The position numbers were made by a program, and so were the translations under genes. Shown piece after piece: positions 15,640-24,941 of a DNA stretch of 64,000 nucleotides. The stretch's first letter is position 1. Every line of letters starts with the position of its first letter. The notes beneath the pieces were generated by a model, which was given only the letters and a program-made list of their open reading frames with translations, did no database searches and was not told where the DNA came from. The DNA lies in NCBI GenBank assembly GCA_030531185.1, contig JAUNOG010000002.1, positions 1-64,000 of the forward strand. Direction: 5' to 3'. Source of the stretch: Ruminococcus sp. GTDB taxonomy: Bacteria; Bacillota; Clostridia; Oscillospirales; Ruminococcaceae.

Positions 15640-16356
15640 TTACTTCAGCCAGTTGTCCGTGTCGGATTTCAGATACGCCTTGAACATTTCAAGGTCGTCC
15701 TTAGTCGTAAGCTTGATGTTCTTGTCCGAGCCTGCGGCAAAATAAAGTCTCTCGCCCAGCTCGACCATCATTGTGTTAGTATAGGAAGAACCGTAGATAC
15801 CGATCTCCTTTTCAAACGCCTCGTGGTACTTTTCGTCAAGCTTGCCGAACTTATACGCCTGAGGAGTTGAAACTCTTCTGAGGGTCTCTCTCGGTATATA
15901 TTTGACTGTGGACTTCTCGTCGTCGACCACGAATATCTGCTCGTTGTAGGGCATTGAAGTAACGGCGTTTCCGTACTTCCCGCACTTGACGATAACATCC
16001 GACAGGACGCTTTCGTCGACCAGAGGTCTGATACCGTCGTGAATAATAACAATATCGTCGGGAGCGCATTTATCTTCCAGATTGTAAACTCCGTTTCTGA
16101 TAGACTCCTGCCCCGTTTCGCCGCCCGAAACGACCCATTTCAGCTTAGTGATATTGAACTGCTTTGCATAAGCCCACAGAATATCGTGCCAGCCGTCGAT
16201 ACAAACGACTTCTATAGCGTCTATCTGAGGGTGCTTCTGAAAGCCCTCCAGAGTATAAATAAGCACAGGCTTATCGTAAACGTTGATAAACTGCTTCGGG
16301 ATATCCTGTCCCATTCTGTGACCCGAACCGCCTGCAATAATTACCGCAACATTCAT
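15640..16356 (-). CDS. IspD/TarI family cytidylyltransferase
   Basis: A 238-aa enzyme that would join CTP to a sugar- or polyol-phosphate. The nucleotide loop AVIIAGGSGHRMG is at the N-terminus, VVIHDGIRPLV in the middle, and TTKDDLEMFKA near the C-terminus, all typical of the family. The ATG at 16356 is chosen because AAAGGAG precedes it; a longer reading frame upstream has no such site. It could be IspD of the isoprenoid pathway, but operon pairing with a sugar epimerase favours CDP-polyol synthesis for cell-surface polymers. An ispD elsewhere in the genome would support this. Confidence 0.82.
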   Translation of the reverse strand: MNVAVIIAGGSGHRMGQDIPKQFINVYDKPVLIYTLEGFQKHPQIDAIEVVCIDGWHDILWAYAKQFNITKLKWVVSGGETGQESIRNGVYNLEDKCAPDDIVIIHDGIRPLVDESVLSDVIVKCGKYGNAVTSMPYNEQIFVVDDEKSTVKYIPRETLRRVSTPQAYKFGKLDEKYHEAFEKEIGIYGSSYTNTMMVELGERLYFAAGSDKNIKLTTKDDLEMFKAYLKSDTDNWLK

Positions 16357-16420
16357 TGTAAAATTCTCCTTTTTTAAGATGTTAATTCCCATATGTATTA
16401 TGTCCCAGCTATTGGCTAAT

Positions 16421-16449
16421 ATTATACCATATTTTCTTTTTTTCGTCAA
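16421..16449 (-). promoter_or_regulatory. Promoter of the cytidylyltransferase operon
   Basis: TTGACG, 17 bp, TATAAT on the minus strand. The -35 box ends ten bases from the palindromic element at 16459. Confidence 0.75.
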
Positions 16450-16458
16450 CCACTTTGT

Positions 16459-16651
16459 CAATGCACATTGCACAATTCACAATGCACAATTTCGATGTAG
16501 CTTTTCATTCCGTGCTTTACGCAAAAATACGCTGCAGGCGCACAATCATTGTCCATTGTAAATTGTCAATTCAGACCCGCTTATCATGGTTCAAGGGACA
16601 AAATGAAAAGCCACGCAAAATTGTGCATTGTGAATTGTTAATTGTGCATTG
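16459..16651. repeat. MITE-like element with long terminal inverted repeats, 193 bp
   Basis: The left end CAATGCACATTGCACAATT and right end AATTGTTAATTGTGCATTG are imperfect inverted copies extending about 34 bp, with a further inner inverted pair GCTTTTCATT / ATGAAAAGC. No ORF of its own is convincing. The same end units occur at 1819-1924. It separates two divergent operons and may carry part of the promoter of the sigma-factor gene. No clear target duplication was seen. Confidence 0.65.
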
Positions 16652-16719
16652 TTGTGTCAGTTTTTCTTCGCCGCCCGTATATGTATTTACAGAAACGTTT
16701 CAGAAAGAGGTGCCCTCTT

Positions 16720-17262
16720 ATGACAGACAGAGAGCTGCTTGACCTGTTCGGCTCGGATATTCAATCGGCTATGTCTGCCGCTGTGGATATTTACAGTCCG
16801 CTGGTCTATACAATCGTATACAGCAAGCTGGGTTCTATGTGTCCCAAAGAGGACGTGGAGGAAACCGTAAGCGACATTTTCGTACTGCTTTACCGCAATT
16901 ACGGGAAAATCGACTTGAAGAAAGGCTCCCTTAAAGCATATCTCTCTGTAATTGCAAAACGAGCCGCTATGCGAAAAGGCGAACAGCTTGCCTCGCGGGA
17001 AACACCGACGGACATTTCCGAGCTTGCGGATATGCTTTCGGACAACATCGATACGCTCAAGGTACGGGAAGAAAGACAGGAATTGCTGAATAATATAAAA
17101 AAGCTTGGCAAGCCCGACTGCGACATTATCCTGCTGAAATATTTCTACGGACTGAAAAGCAGGGAAATAGCGGCTAAGCTGGGGCTTAAAACAAATACGG
17201 TAGACAAAAAGATATCACGCTCTCTTGAAAAACTGAAAAATATGCTGGAGGAGGAATTTTAA
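16720..17262 (+). CDS. RNA polymerase sigma-70 family factor (ECF type)
   Basis: A 180-aa alternative sigma factor. Region 2 (YSPLVYTIVYSKLGS..EDVEETVSDIFVLLYRN, about 25-65) and region 4 (LLKYFYGLKSREIAAKLGLKTNTVDKKI, with helix-turn-helix, about 130-165) are both present. Start ATG 16720 follows AGAGG; upstream in-frame codons lie inside the palindromic repeat and are unlikely to be translated. Its stop overlaps the start of the next gene (TAATG), so the pair is translationally coupled, typical for sigma/anti-sigma operons. Signal and regulon unknown. Confidence 0.87.
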   Translation: MTDRELLDLFGSDIQSAMSAAVDIYSPLVYTIVYSKLGSMCPKEDVEETVSDIFVLLYRNYGKIDLKKGSLKAYLSVIAKRAAMRKGEQLASRETPTDISELADMLSDNIDTLKVREERQELLNNIKKLGKPDCDIILLKYFYGLKSREIAAKLGLKTNTVDKKISRSLEKLKNMLEEEF

Positions 17263-18449
17263 TGGATAAAAAGCTATATGGTATGCTGGAAAATATCTCC
17301 CCCGAGGAGCTTGAAAGCTTTGACGGCATTTATCCCGAAACAAGGCTCTCACAGCGGCAAAAAGACAAAATTCTGTCCTCGGCGGTAAGAAAGGCGGGAA
17401 TTGTTATGACAGAAAATACAGAAAACAAGACAAGAAAAACGGTAAAAAAATCAAAGAAAATAATAGCCGCAATATTAGCGGCGGCAATCATTTGCACTGG
17501 CGGAGCGGCAGCATACGCAGTTTACTCAAATGGCATTGAAAACGGTATGAAGATGCGTTTTGAGGACGGGCTTACCGACAGCGGCAAGCAGGCTCTTGCA
17601 AGCGTCACAAAGAATTTTGACGGCGAGGTCCTTGAAAATACCTTTGAGGGCGTAGATTTTGAATTCGACGGAATAGTATTCGACGGTCAAGAGGGCTACG
17701 TGGTGCTAACCGCAAGAAAGTCCGACGGAACCGCTTTTGAATGCGCCGAAGATGAAACCTATACTCATACCTACGGCGGCGGAGCAGTTCCCGTTGGAGA
17801 AGAACCGACGCACGAAATAACAAGCTGTAAAACAAGCGTTAACAGCGACGGCAGTCTTTCAATTCTTATCCGTCACACTTGGGTACCCGATGCGGGCGAA
17901 TACGTTATGGAGCTTGACGGCATAGAAAAAATAAAAACGCCCGACTTCACAAGCTCCGACGAAGAATATATCGGCTTGGCTATGAACGCTCTCTTATGCA
18001 GTCCGCAAAGCGACGGGTACGACGAGCAGACGTTTATAGACGCAGATAAGCGGTACAGAGAAGAGCTTGATAAGATCTCATTGGAAAGCTATAAAGGCAG
18101 ACTTGTTTTCACCTATACTCTGGACGAAGTAAATCCTATGATAATAGACAGCGCAGACAACGAGTTCGGATATCAGATAACCCTCAGCAGCTTCTCGGTT
18201 TATGTATCGGTCGACAGCGATGATTTTGCACAGCGGGACGACTGCATTCTGAGTGTGACGCTGGCAGACGGCACAGAACTTACTCCGAAAGATGTGAATA
18301 CAGGCTACTCTGAAATATTGGATGACCCCGACGAAAACAAGATCGGCAAAATCGATAATTCCTGCATTCACGGCAATTTCAGCGAACCTATCGATATCTC
18401 TCAGGTTGCTTCTATTAACGTTGACGGCAAAGTTATACAAATTCAATAA
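17262..18449 (+). CDS. Anti-sigma-factor-like membrane protein, 395 aa
   Basis: The N-terminal 60 residues are cytoplasmic, followed by one membrane helix (KIIAAILAAAIICTGGAAAYA, about 66-86) and a 300-residue outside domain rich in Asp and Glu (DUF4179-like in layout). Membrane proteins of this shape encoded directly after an ECF sigma factor usually hold the sigma factor at the membrane until a signal arrives. No zinc anti-sigma motif (HxxxCxxC) is seen. A paralogous arrangement occurs at 33658-35125. The role is inferred from context. Confidence 0.7.
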   Translation: MDKKLYGMLENISPEELESFDGIYPETRLSQRQKDKILSSAVRKAGIVMTENTENKTRKTVKKSKKIIAAILAAAIICTGGAAAYAVYSNGIENGMKMRFEDGLTDSGKQALASVTKNFDGEVLENTFEGVDFEFDGIVFDGQEGYVVLTARKSDGTAFECAEDETYTHTYGGGAVPVGEEPTHEITSCKTSVNSDGSLSILIRHTWVPDAGEYVMELDGIEKIKTPDFTSSDEEYIGLAMNALLCSPQSDGYDEQTFIDADKRYREELDKISLESYKGRLVFTYTLDEVNPMIIDSADNEFGYQITLSSFSVYVSVDSDDFAQRDDCILSVTLADGTELTPKDVNTGYSEILDDPDENKIGKIDNSCIHGNFSEPIDISQVASINVDGKVIQIQ

Positions 18450-18453
18450 AATT

Positions 18454-18488
18454 CAGGAGGACGGCATATACGCTGTCCTCCTGTTTTT
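18454..18488. terminator. Bidirectional intrinsic terminator
   Basis: Stem CAGGAGGACGGC / GCTGTCCTCCTG followed by TTTTT on the plus strand; it also lies just after the minus-strand tex gene. Confidence 0.85.
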
Positions 18489-18497
18489 CAAATATGA

Positions 18498-20642
18498 TTA
18501 CGGTTTTTTCATAGTAAGCGAAATTCTCTTTCGCTTTAAGTCTACGTCAAGCACCCATACCTTTACTACCTCGCCGACCTTTACGACCTCCAGCGGGTGC
18601 TTTACATATCTGTCGCAAAGCTGTGAAATATGCACAAGACCGTCCTCGTGTACGCCTATATCCACAAACGCTCCGAAATCTATTACGTTTCGCACCGTTC
18701 CCATAAGCTCCATACCCGGGGTCAAGTCCTTTAGCTCCATAATATCGCCGCTTCTCATCAGCGGAGGAGGCAGCTCGTCTCTCGGGTCTCTGCCCGGCTT
18801 TTCAAGCTCCTTTACTATGTCCGTAAGAGTAGGCAGACCCGCTCCCGTTTCCTTGGATATCTGAGAAAGTCCGACTTTTTTGACCCTTCTGCCGATCTTT
18901 TCGCTGTCTCCCAGATCAGCCGCCGTAAATCCGCACTTGTCAAGGAGAGCCTTTGCCGCCTCATAGCTTTCGGGGTGAATTCCCGTATTATCCAGAGGAT
19001 TTTTACCTCCCGGAACTCTCAGAAAGCCCGCGCACTGCTCATAAGCCTTTGCGCCCAGCTTTTTGACCTTCAAAAGCTGTTTTCTGTCGGTGAACGCGCC
19101 GTTTTCCTCACGGTACGCCACAATATTTTTCGCTACTGCGGAATTAATTCCCGAAATGTATGAAAGCAGGGAATATGAGGCTGTGTTAAGGTCTACTCCA
19201 ACGGAGTTTACGCAGTCCTCCACAACGCCTTTGAGAGCCTCGTCCATTCTCGCTTTAGGCATATCGTGCTGATACTGTCCCACGCCTATCGCCTTGGGGT
19301 CTATTTTTACAAGTTCCGCAAGAGGATCCTGCAAACGTCTTGCAATGGAAACTGCCGAACGCAGAGAAACGTCGTATTCGGGGAACTCCTCCGCCGCAAG
19401 CTTTGAGGCGGAATAAACCGACGCTCCCGCCTCGGAAACTACCATATAGGAAAGCTTCTGCGGAATGGTCTTTATAAGCTCGGCGGTAAACTGCTCCGTC
19501 TCCCGGGAGGCTGTGCCGTTGCCTATAGCTATTGTGGACACCCCGTGCTTTTTTATCATTTCCGTAAGAATTCGCTTAGCCTTTTCAGTCTCCTTGCGGG
19601 GCGGCGTAAGATACACGATAGCAGTATCCAGCACCTTGCCCGTAGCGTCCACCACAGCCGCCTTACAACCGTGAGCGTATCCCGGGTCAAGACCGAGCGT
19701 AACGGTATTCTTCACAGGCGGAGCCATTAAAAGCTGTCTGAGATTTGACGCAAACACCTTGATCGCTCCCTCCTGAGCGTTGGCGGAAAGCTCCGCTCTT
19801 ATCTCGCGCTCGATAGAGGGGAAGATAAGACGCTTGCAGCTGTCCTCGCAAGCCGCCTGAACAAGCCTTGCGCATTCGCCGTCGTTCTTGACAAATTCCG
19901 ATACGCACAAACGCTCTCCCTCGCCGTCGGGTACTTCAACGGACACTTTCAGAGCTCCCTCTTTTTCACCTCTGTCAATAGCCAGAACTCTGTGTCCTGC
20001 GATCTTATTCACAGCCTCGGAATATTCAAAATAGTTTTTGTAGACCTCGTCGGACTCCTCCGAAACTGCGGCGGAGGTTATCTTTCCGATACGTGTGAAA
20101 AGCCCTCTCAGCTTTTTTCTCAGCTCCGCATTGTCGGAAACGTCCTCGGCGATAATATCCATAGCCCCCTGCAAAGCGGCTTCGGCGGACGCGACCTCTT
20201 TTTCCTCGTTTATAAATTTCTCCGCCTCGGCATTGGGATCTGTATTTATATCCTGCGCCAGAAGTATCTCCGCAAGAGGTTCGAGTCCCCTTTCTCTTGC
20301 AACGGAGGCTCTTGTTTTTCTCTTGGGCTTGAAAGGACGGTAAATATCCTCCACTTCAACGAGAGTAAGAGCCTTTTCGACAGCGGCGGCTATTTCGTCC
20401 GTCATTTTCTCCTGCTCGGTGATAGAGGAAACGACCTCAGCCTTACGTTTTTCCAGATTACGCAGATATGTTAGTCTGTCGGAAAGCTCTCGCAGTATCT
20501 GATCGTCGAGAGAGCCTGTCTGTTCCTTTCGGTAACGCGCGATAAAAGGAATGGTTTTATCGTCGTCCATAAGAGCAACGGCGTTATCGACCTGCTCCTG
20601 TCTGAGATTAAATTCTTTGGCAAGAGTTTTATTAATATCCAT
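18498..20642 (-). CDS. tex: RNA-binding transcriptional accessory protein Tex
   Basis: Tex is a conserved cytoplasmic nucleic-acid-binding protein with YqgF-like, helix-hairpin-helix and S1 domains. This one is 714 aa, the usual length. The Tex N-terminus (FNLRQEQVDNAVALMDDDKTIPF), the YqgF-like core (LGLDPGYAHGCKAAVVD, about 325), helix-hairpin-helix repeats (about 500-560), and a C-terminal S1 domain (GTVRNVIDFGAFVDIGVHED, about 645-700) are all visible. ATG 20642 begins MDINKTLAKEF. It appears monocistronic. A housekeeping gene. Confidence 0.93.
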   Translation of the reverse strand: MDINKTLAKEFNLRQEQVDNAVALMDDDKTIPFIARYRKEQTGSLDDQILRELSDRLTYLRNLEKRKAEVVSSITEQEKMTDEIAAAVEKALTLVEVEDIYRPFKPKRKTRASVARERGLEPLAEILLAQDINTDPNAEAEKFINEEKEVASAEAALQGAMDIIAEDVSDNAELRKKLRGLFTRIGKITSAAVSEESDEVYKNYFEYSEAVNKIAGHRVLAIDRGEKEGALKVSVEVPDGEGERLCVSEFVKNDGECARLVQAACEDSCKRLIFPSIEREIRAELSANAQEGAIKVFASNLRQLLMAPPVKNTVTLGLDPGYAHGCKAAVVDATGKVLDTAIVYLTPPRKETEKAKRILTEMIKKHGVSTIAIGNGTASRETEQFTAELIKTIPQKLSYMVVSEAGASVYSASKLAAEEFPEYDVSLRSAVSIARRLQDPLAELVKIDPKAIGVGQYQHDMPKARMDEALKGVVEDCVNSVGVDLNTASYSLLSYISGINSAVAKNIVAYREENGAFTDRKQLLKVKKLGAKAYEQCAGFLRVPGGKNPLDNTGIHPESYEAAKALLDKCGFTAADLGDSEKIGRRVKKVGLSQISKETGAGLPTLTDIVKELEKPGRDPRDELPPPLMRSGDIMELKDLTPGMELMGTVRNVIDFGAFVDIGVHEDGLVHISQLCDRYVKHPLEVVKVGEVVKVWVLDVDLKRKRISLTMKKP

Positions 20643-20709
20643 TTTTGTACCTCTGATTTCTAAATAGTATAAAATTATTATACCATATATTTATCGGAAT
20701 GTCAAAGAA

Positions 20710-21001
20710 AAAACGGGAGCATAACAACGGTTCCACAGCTTGTCTATAGACCCAAGATTGCAGGGAAATAAGGGGAAGCCCTCTATCGCAGGGCTTCCCC
20801 TCTTTCAAAACAATCCACAGGACTGTTTTGAAATTCACCCCTTTCGGAGCTCCTGAGTAGGGGGATTTCGCTCCTGCGGGAGCGACAAGGGGCTCCTCGC
20901 CCCCTTGACCCCTCGCAAGCGCTCCAGCGCCGCGCTTGACCCTGCGCTTTAATATTTTGACTTTTCGACAGACTTCGGTAGCATAACAACGCTCCCGTTT
21001 T
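20710..21001. repeat. GC-rich intergenic element bounded by inverted repeats
   Basis: The gap between tex and the Xre gene is bounded by AAAACGGGAGC (20710-20720) and its inverse GCTCCCGTTTT (20991-21001), with an 11-bp direct repeat GCATAACAACG at each end. Inside are a perfect 11-bp hairpin, GGGGAAGCCCT / AGGGCTTCCCC (20772-20800), and several smaller GC-rich stems around 20860-20940. There is no convincing ORF. Base use is more GC-rich than its neighbours. It looks like a mobile or repeated intergenic element typical of this bacterial group; copy number cannot be judged here. Confidence 0.55.
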
Positions 21002-21002
21002 A

Positions 21003-21206
21003 TCAATCCTCAAAGAAAAACAATTCCTCAACAGTCACCCCGAACACCTTTGCAATATCCATTGCAAGCTTTAATGACGGATTATACTGCCCCTTTTCAA
21101 GACGGATAATAGTCTCCCGGCGCACGCCTACCATTTCCGCCAAGTCTCCCTGTTTCAGATTATTTTTTGCTCTGTATTCCTTTAATTTTGTTTTGAGCTC
21201 AGGCAT
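21003..21206 (-). CDS. Xre-family transcriptional regulator, 67 aa (YozG-like)
   Basis: A minimal Cro/CI-type repressor consisting of one helix-turn-helix: [35 protein letters not shown], then the usual [22 protein letters not shown] tail. Small Xre proteins of this type are commonly encoded after small membrane proteins, as here. The start ATG at 21206 overlaps the upstream stop (TAATG). It is the last gene of a three-gene operon whose promoter carries three matching operators, so it is very probably an autorepressor. Confidence 0.9.
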   Translation of the reverse strand: MPELKTKLKEYRAKNNLKQGDLAEMVGVRRETIIRLEKGQYNPSLKLAMDIAKVFGVTVEELFFFED

Positions 21207-21595
21207 TATTCGTCCTCCGTATCTTCCTTGGGCGTTCTGTCGAACCAGAGGAAAAGCGCGCTCCGTAAGGCTATAGCCACGCAGGCGTCGCAGAGATAAA
21301 CGACATAACCTATATCCTGCCATTTATTGTAGCCTGCCAGAACTACCATTGTAGCTATCAGAACCCACATTACTACCGTGTTGGCTCTGTACATATTTTC
21401 CTTTGACAGTTCGTCCTCGGCTTCGTATTTGCGGTCGGAGTTTGCTGCGATCAAAGCGCAGAATATACATATATATGACGACCAATCGTCTGTGAACGCC
21501 ATAAGAAAAGCTCCGCATAATGCAGCGGCAATAGCCAATATATGCTTGGTACGTAAATTTTCGGTTTTTTGCTTTTTGGTTTTGTTTGAATTCAT
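21206..21595 (-). CDS. Small four-helix membrane protein, 129 aa
   Basis: Four hydrophobic segments are predicted by eye. A polar loop [15 protein letters not shown] sits between the second and third, and the conserved ending [17 protein letters not shown] closes the protein. The upstream neighbour shares both the loop motif and the ending, so the two are paralogues from a local duplication. Pairs of such proteins with a YozG-like regulator are widespread in Clostridia and resemble the DUF2178 type in layout. Function unknown; a regulated membrane stress or immunity role is possible. Confidence 0.75.
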   Translation of the reverse strand: MNSNKTKKQKTENLRTKHILAIAAALCGAFLMAFTDDWSSYICIFCALIAANSDRKYEAEDELSKENMYRANTVVMWVLIATMVVLAGYNKWQDIGYVVYLCDACVAIALRSALFLWFDRTPKEDTEDE

Positions 21596-21607
21596 AAACT
21601 GTTCCTC

Positions 21608-22003
21608 CTACTGCTCTTCCTTCGGCGTTCTGTCAAACCACAGAAAGAGTATGCTCCTGAGAGCGATAGCGCCTGCCGCTATTATCCAGAAAACATTTGC
21701 GGACAAATTTACTCTTTCGTTTTCATCTCCGCTTACCCCCAGAACTATCATAGCGGCAATAAGCGCGATCAGAGTTATTTTGTTTGATTTAGCTATATTC
21801 TGCTCCGACATTTCGTCTCCCTTTGACGCTCTTGAAGCGAATTCGTTTGCCAGAACGACGAAAGCTATTGAAATAATGTCCATAACTATGCCCTGTATCG
21901 GTATGACCGTTACAACTATCAATCCTACAGCTAGTAAAGCAACAGCAATATGTATATTTCTGTAATTTTTCATATTGTTCGTCTCCTTTGTTTCGTTCTC
22001 CAT
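21608..22003 (-). CDS. Small four-helix membrane protein, 131 aa, paralogue of its neighbour
   Basis: Membrane protein with four hydrophobic segments, a polar loop GDEMSEQNIAKSNK and the ending [17 protein letters not shown], matching the 129-aa protein downstream. The start is set at ATG 22003 because GGAGGTC lies 6 nt upstream; the longer frame begins inside that ribosome site. First gene of the Xre-controlled operon, 12 nt before the next gene. No catalytic motif is visible. Confidence 0.75.
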   Translation of the reverse strand: MENETKETNNMKNYRNIHIAVALLAVGLIVVTVIPIQGIVMDIISIAFVVLANEFASRASKGDEMSEQNIAKSNKITLIALIAAMIVLGVSGDENERVNLSANVFWIIAAGAIALRSILFLWFDRTPKEEQ

Positions 22004-22030
22004 AATATTGACCTCCAAAAGCTTGTTAAA

Positions 22031-22110
22031 GTGATTTATTTCTCACCTTATGTGACAATAATATCACTTTCATTTCTGATTGTCAATAGCAAAAGTGACA
22101 AATTTATCAC
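22031..22110. promoter_or_regulatory. Three GTGA-N8-TCAC operators
   Basis: Perfect GTGA-N8-TCAC palindromes at 22031-22046, 22052-22067 and 22095-22110. Their centres are 21 and 43 bp apart, about two and four helical turns, so all would face the same side of the DNA. The middle copy covers the -10 box of the operon promoter. They are the probable binding sites of the small Xre protein encoded by the same operon. Confidence 0.8.
22058..22086 (-). promoter_or_regulatory. Promoter of the membrane protein/Xre operon
   Basis: TTGACA (22086-22081), 17 bp, TATTAT (22063-22058) on the minus strand, about 55 nt before the first start codon. The -10 box lies inside an operator. Confidence 0.85.
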
Positions 22111-22240
22111 TTTTGTAGGAACATACAAATTACACGTCGGACAATTGGCACTTTTGCATTAATTTAGATAGTTTTCAAAAAGCAATATTAACTTACGCTT
22201 ACAAAACTCCTTTTGTTTGCACTAATTAACAAAATTTCTC

Positions 22241-22269
22241 TTGCCAAATACGGTAAAATGTAGTATAAT
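22241..22269 (+). promoter_or_regulatory. Promoter of malQ
   Basis: TTGCCA, 17 bp, TATAAT, 34 nt before the malQ ATG. Confidence 0.75.
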
Positions 22270-22303
22270 GTTTTTAATCATATTTTCTGAAAGGAGCGCC
22301 ATT

Positions 22304-23789
<1,486 letters not shown>

Positions 23790-23803
<14 letters not shown>

Positions 23804-24275
23804 AAAAGTTCTTATTATAACATCAATTATCATTGCTATACTGCTTTTAGCGGTTACGATGCTCCCGATATTTCCAAGATTTTATCTTGGCAGCAGAATT
23901 AAAGGTAATGTCTCGGTTGCTGTTGACGGAACCGATTACGATTTATCACAGCTTGAAGTAACTCCCTTGGGGAGCTACAAGGTCAAGGCAAAGAACGGTA
24001 AAATTTCCATTTGGGGCGGTATGTACGGCGGATACGGCTTTAAGTTCATCGTCCCCGAAACGGACTGCACCGTGACGGTAAGCATAATGCAATGGAACTG
24101 GCACCAGATAACCGATTTTGATCTGGATATCGAGATTTCATCAGAAAGCGGAGAACTTTCCTGCAATTATGTTGCCGAAACAAGCGAAACATATAACAAT
24201 ACCTTTGAGAGAACAACGGACAGAATTGAAAATACTGTCGGATATACATCGGAGGGATTTGAGATATTTTTATAG
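23790..24275 (+). CDS. Hypothetical exported or anchored protein, 161 aa
   Basis: Starts 14 nt inside the malQ 3' end. It has a basic start and one hydrophobic helix (about residues 6-30), followed by an all-beta-looking domain with Gly-rich WGGMYGGYGF. Unknown family; the single helix suggests a membrane anchor with the rest outside. The overlap with malQ suggests co-transcription, but nothing links it to glucan metabolism. Confidence 0.65.
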
Positions 24276-24286
24276 GGAGTGGGAAT

Positions 24287-24916
24287 ATGAAACGGCTTTT
24301 TCTCAACATTTCATTTATATGTCTTGCGTTTTCCATTGGAATATTTGCATATCGCTGTTATGAAAATTCATATCTGCATAAATGTTCCGCTGTTTTTAGC
24401 GGATATCGCTCATATAATGCCGACGGTTCAGATATTAAACCCGAGGTCACATTTACGGTAAACGGCAAGGAATACACACGAACCTTTGCCGAATCGACCG
24501 ACGCAAACTATGAAATAGGAGATAAAACGGAAATTCTGTACGACAGCAGAGATCCCGGCGATTATGTTTACAGACACTATTCGTGGGTGATAATTATTCC
24601 CCTAATGCTGATAGGACTGATACTGATAATAGTATGCAGAGAGGCTTTCAAGGGATACTGGAGCGACTTTGTTTGCAGATACCCCAAGGCTTGCATTTGC
24701 ACCGTTATAAGCATACTTATCCCGTTTTTCTACCTGATATGGTATGAGTACTTCTTTGTTTGTCCTGATGCAGCGTTCGCAGGCTTAACGGAAGTCTTGT
24801 TTATGTGCGCGCTATTAATAATCGCTCCTGTTACGGATATTATTGTTTGGATAACAGCAGTATTGAAATACAAAAATAAAAACAAAATTGCCGAACAGAC
24901 GGCTTACACAGAATAA
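24287..24916 (+). CDS. Membrane protein with DUF3592-like domain, 209 aa
   Basis: One N-terminal membrane helix, then an extracytoplasmic stretch with the DUF3592-like pattern VTFTVNGKEYTRTF...GDKTEILYDSRDPGDY, then three further helices. The pattern (NGK-x-Y, G-x-x-x-x-V/I-x-Y-x-P/S-x-D/N-P) is common in small membrane proteins of no assigned function. It lies 11 nt after the previous unknown gene and 25 nt before glgP, so it is part of the same transcript. Confidence 0.68.
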   Translation: MKRLFLNISFICLAFSIGIFAYRCYENSYLHKCSAVFSGYRSYNADGSDIKPEVTFTVNGKEYTRTFAESTDANYEIGDKTEILYDSRDPGDYVYRHYSWVIIIPLMLIGLILIIVCREAFKGYWSDFVCRYPKACICTVISILIPFFYLIWYEYFFVCPDAAFAGLTEVLFMCALLIIAPVTDIIVWITAVLKYKNKNKIAEQTAYTE

Positions 24917-24941
24917 ATTTATCGGAAAGGATTTGAAAAAT

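Noticed and set aside
16356..16473. N-terminal extension of the cytidylyltransferase from 16473
   Set aside because: It would start inside the repeat element and run through the gene's own promoter; ATG 16356 has the ribosome site.
16455..16742. 95-codon frame across the palindromic element
   Set aside because: It is made of repeat sequence; the real gene is the sigma factor starting at 16720.
20772..20800. Simple tex terminator as full explanation of the 20.7-21.0 kb gap
   Set aside because: The hairpin lies upstream of tex (tex reads leftward), so it cannot terminate tex; it could at most end the Xre operon.
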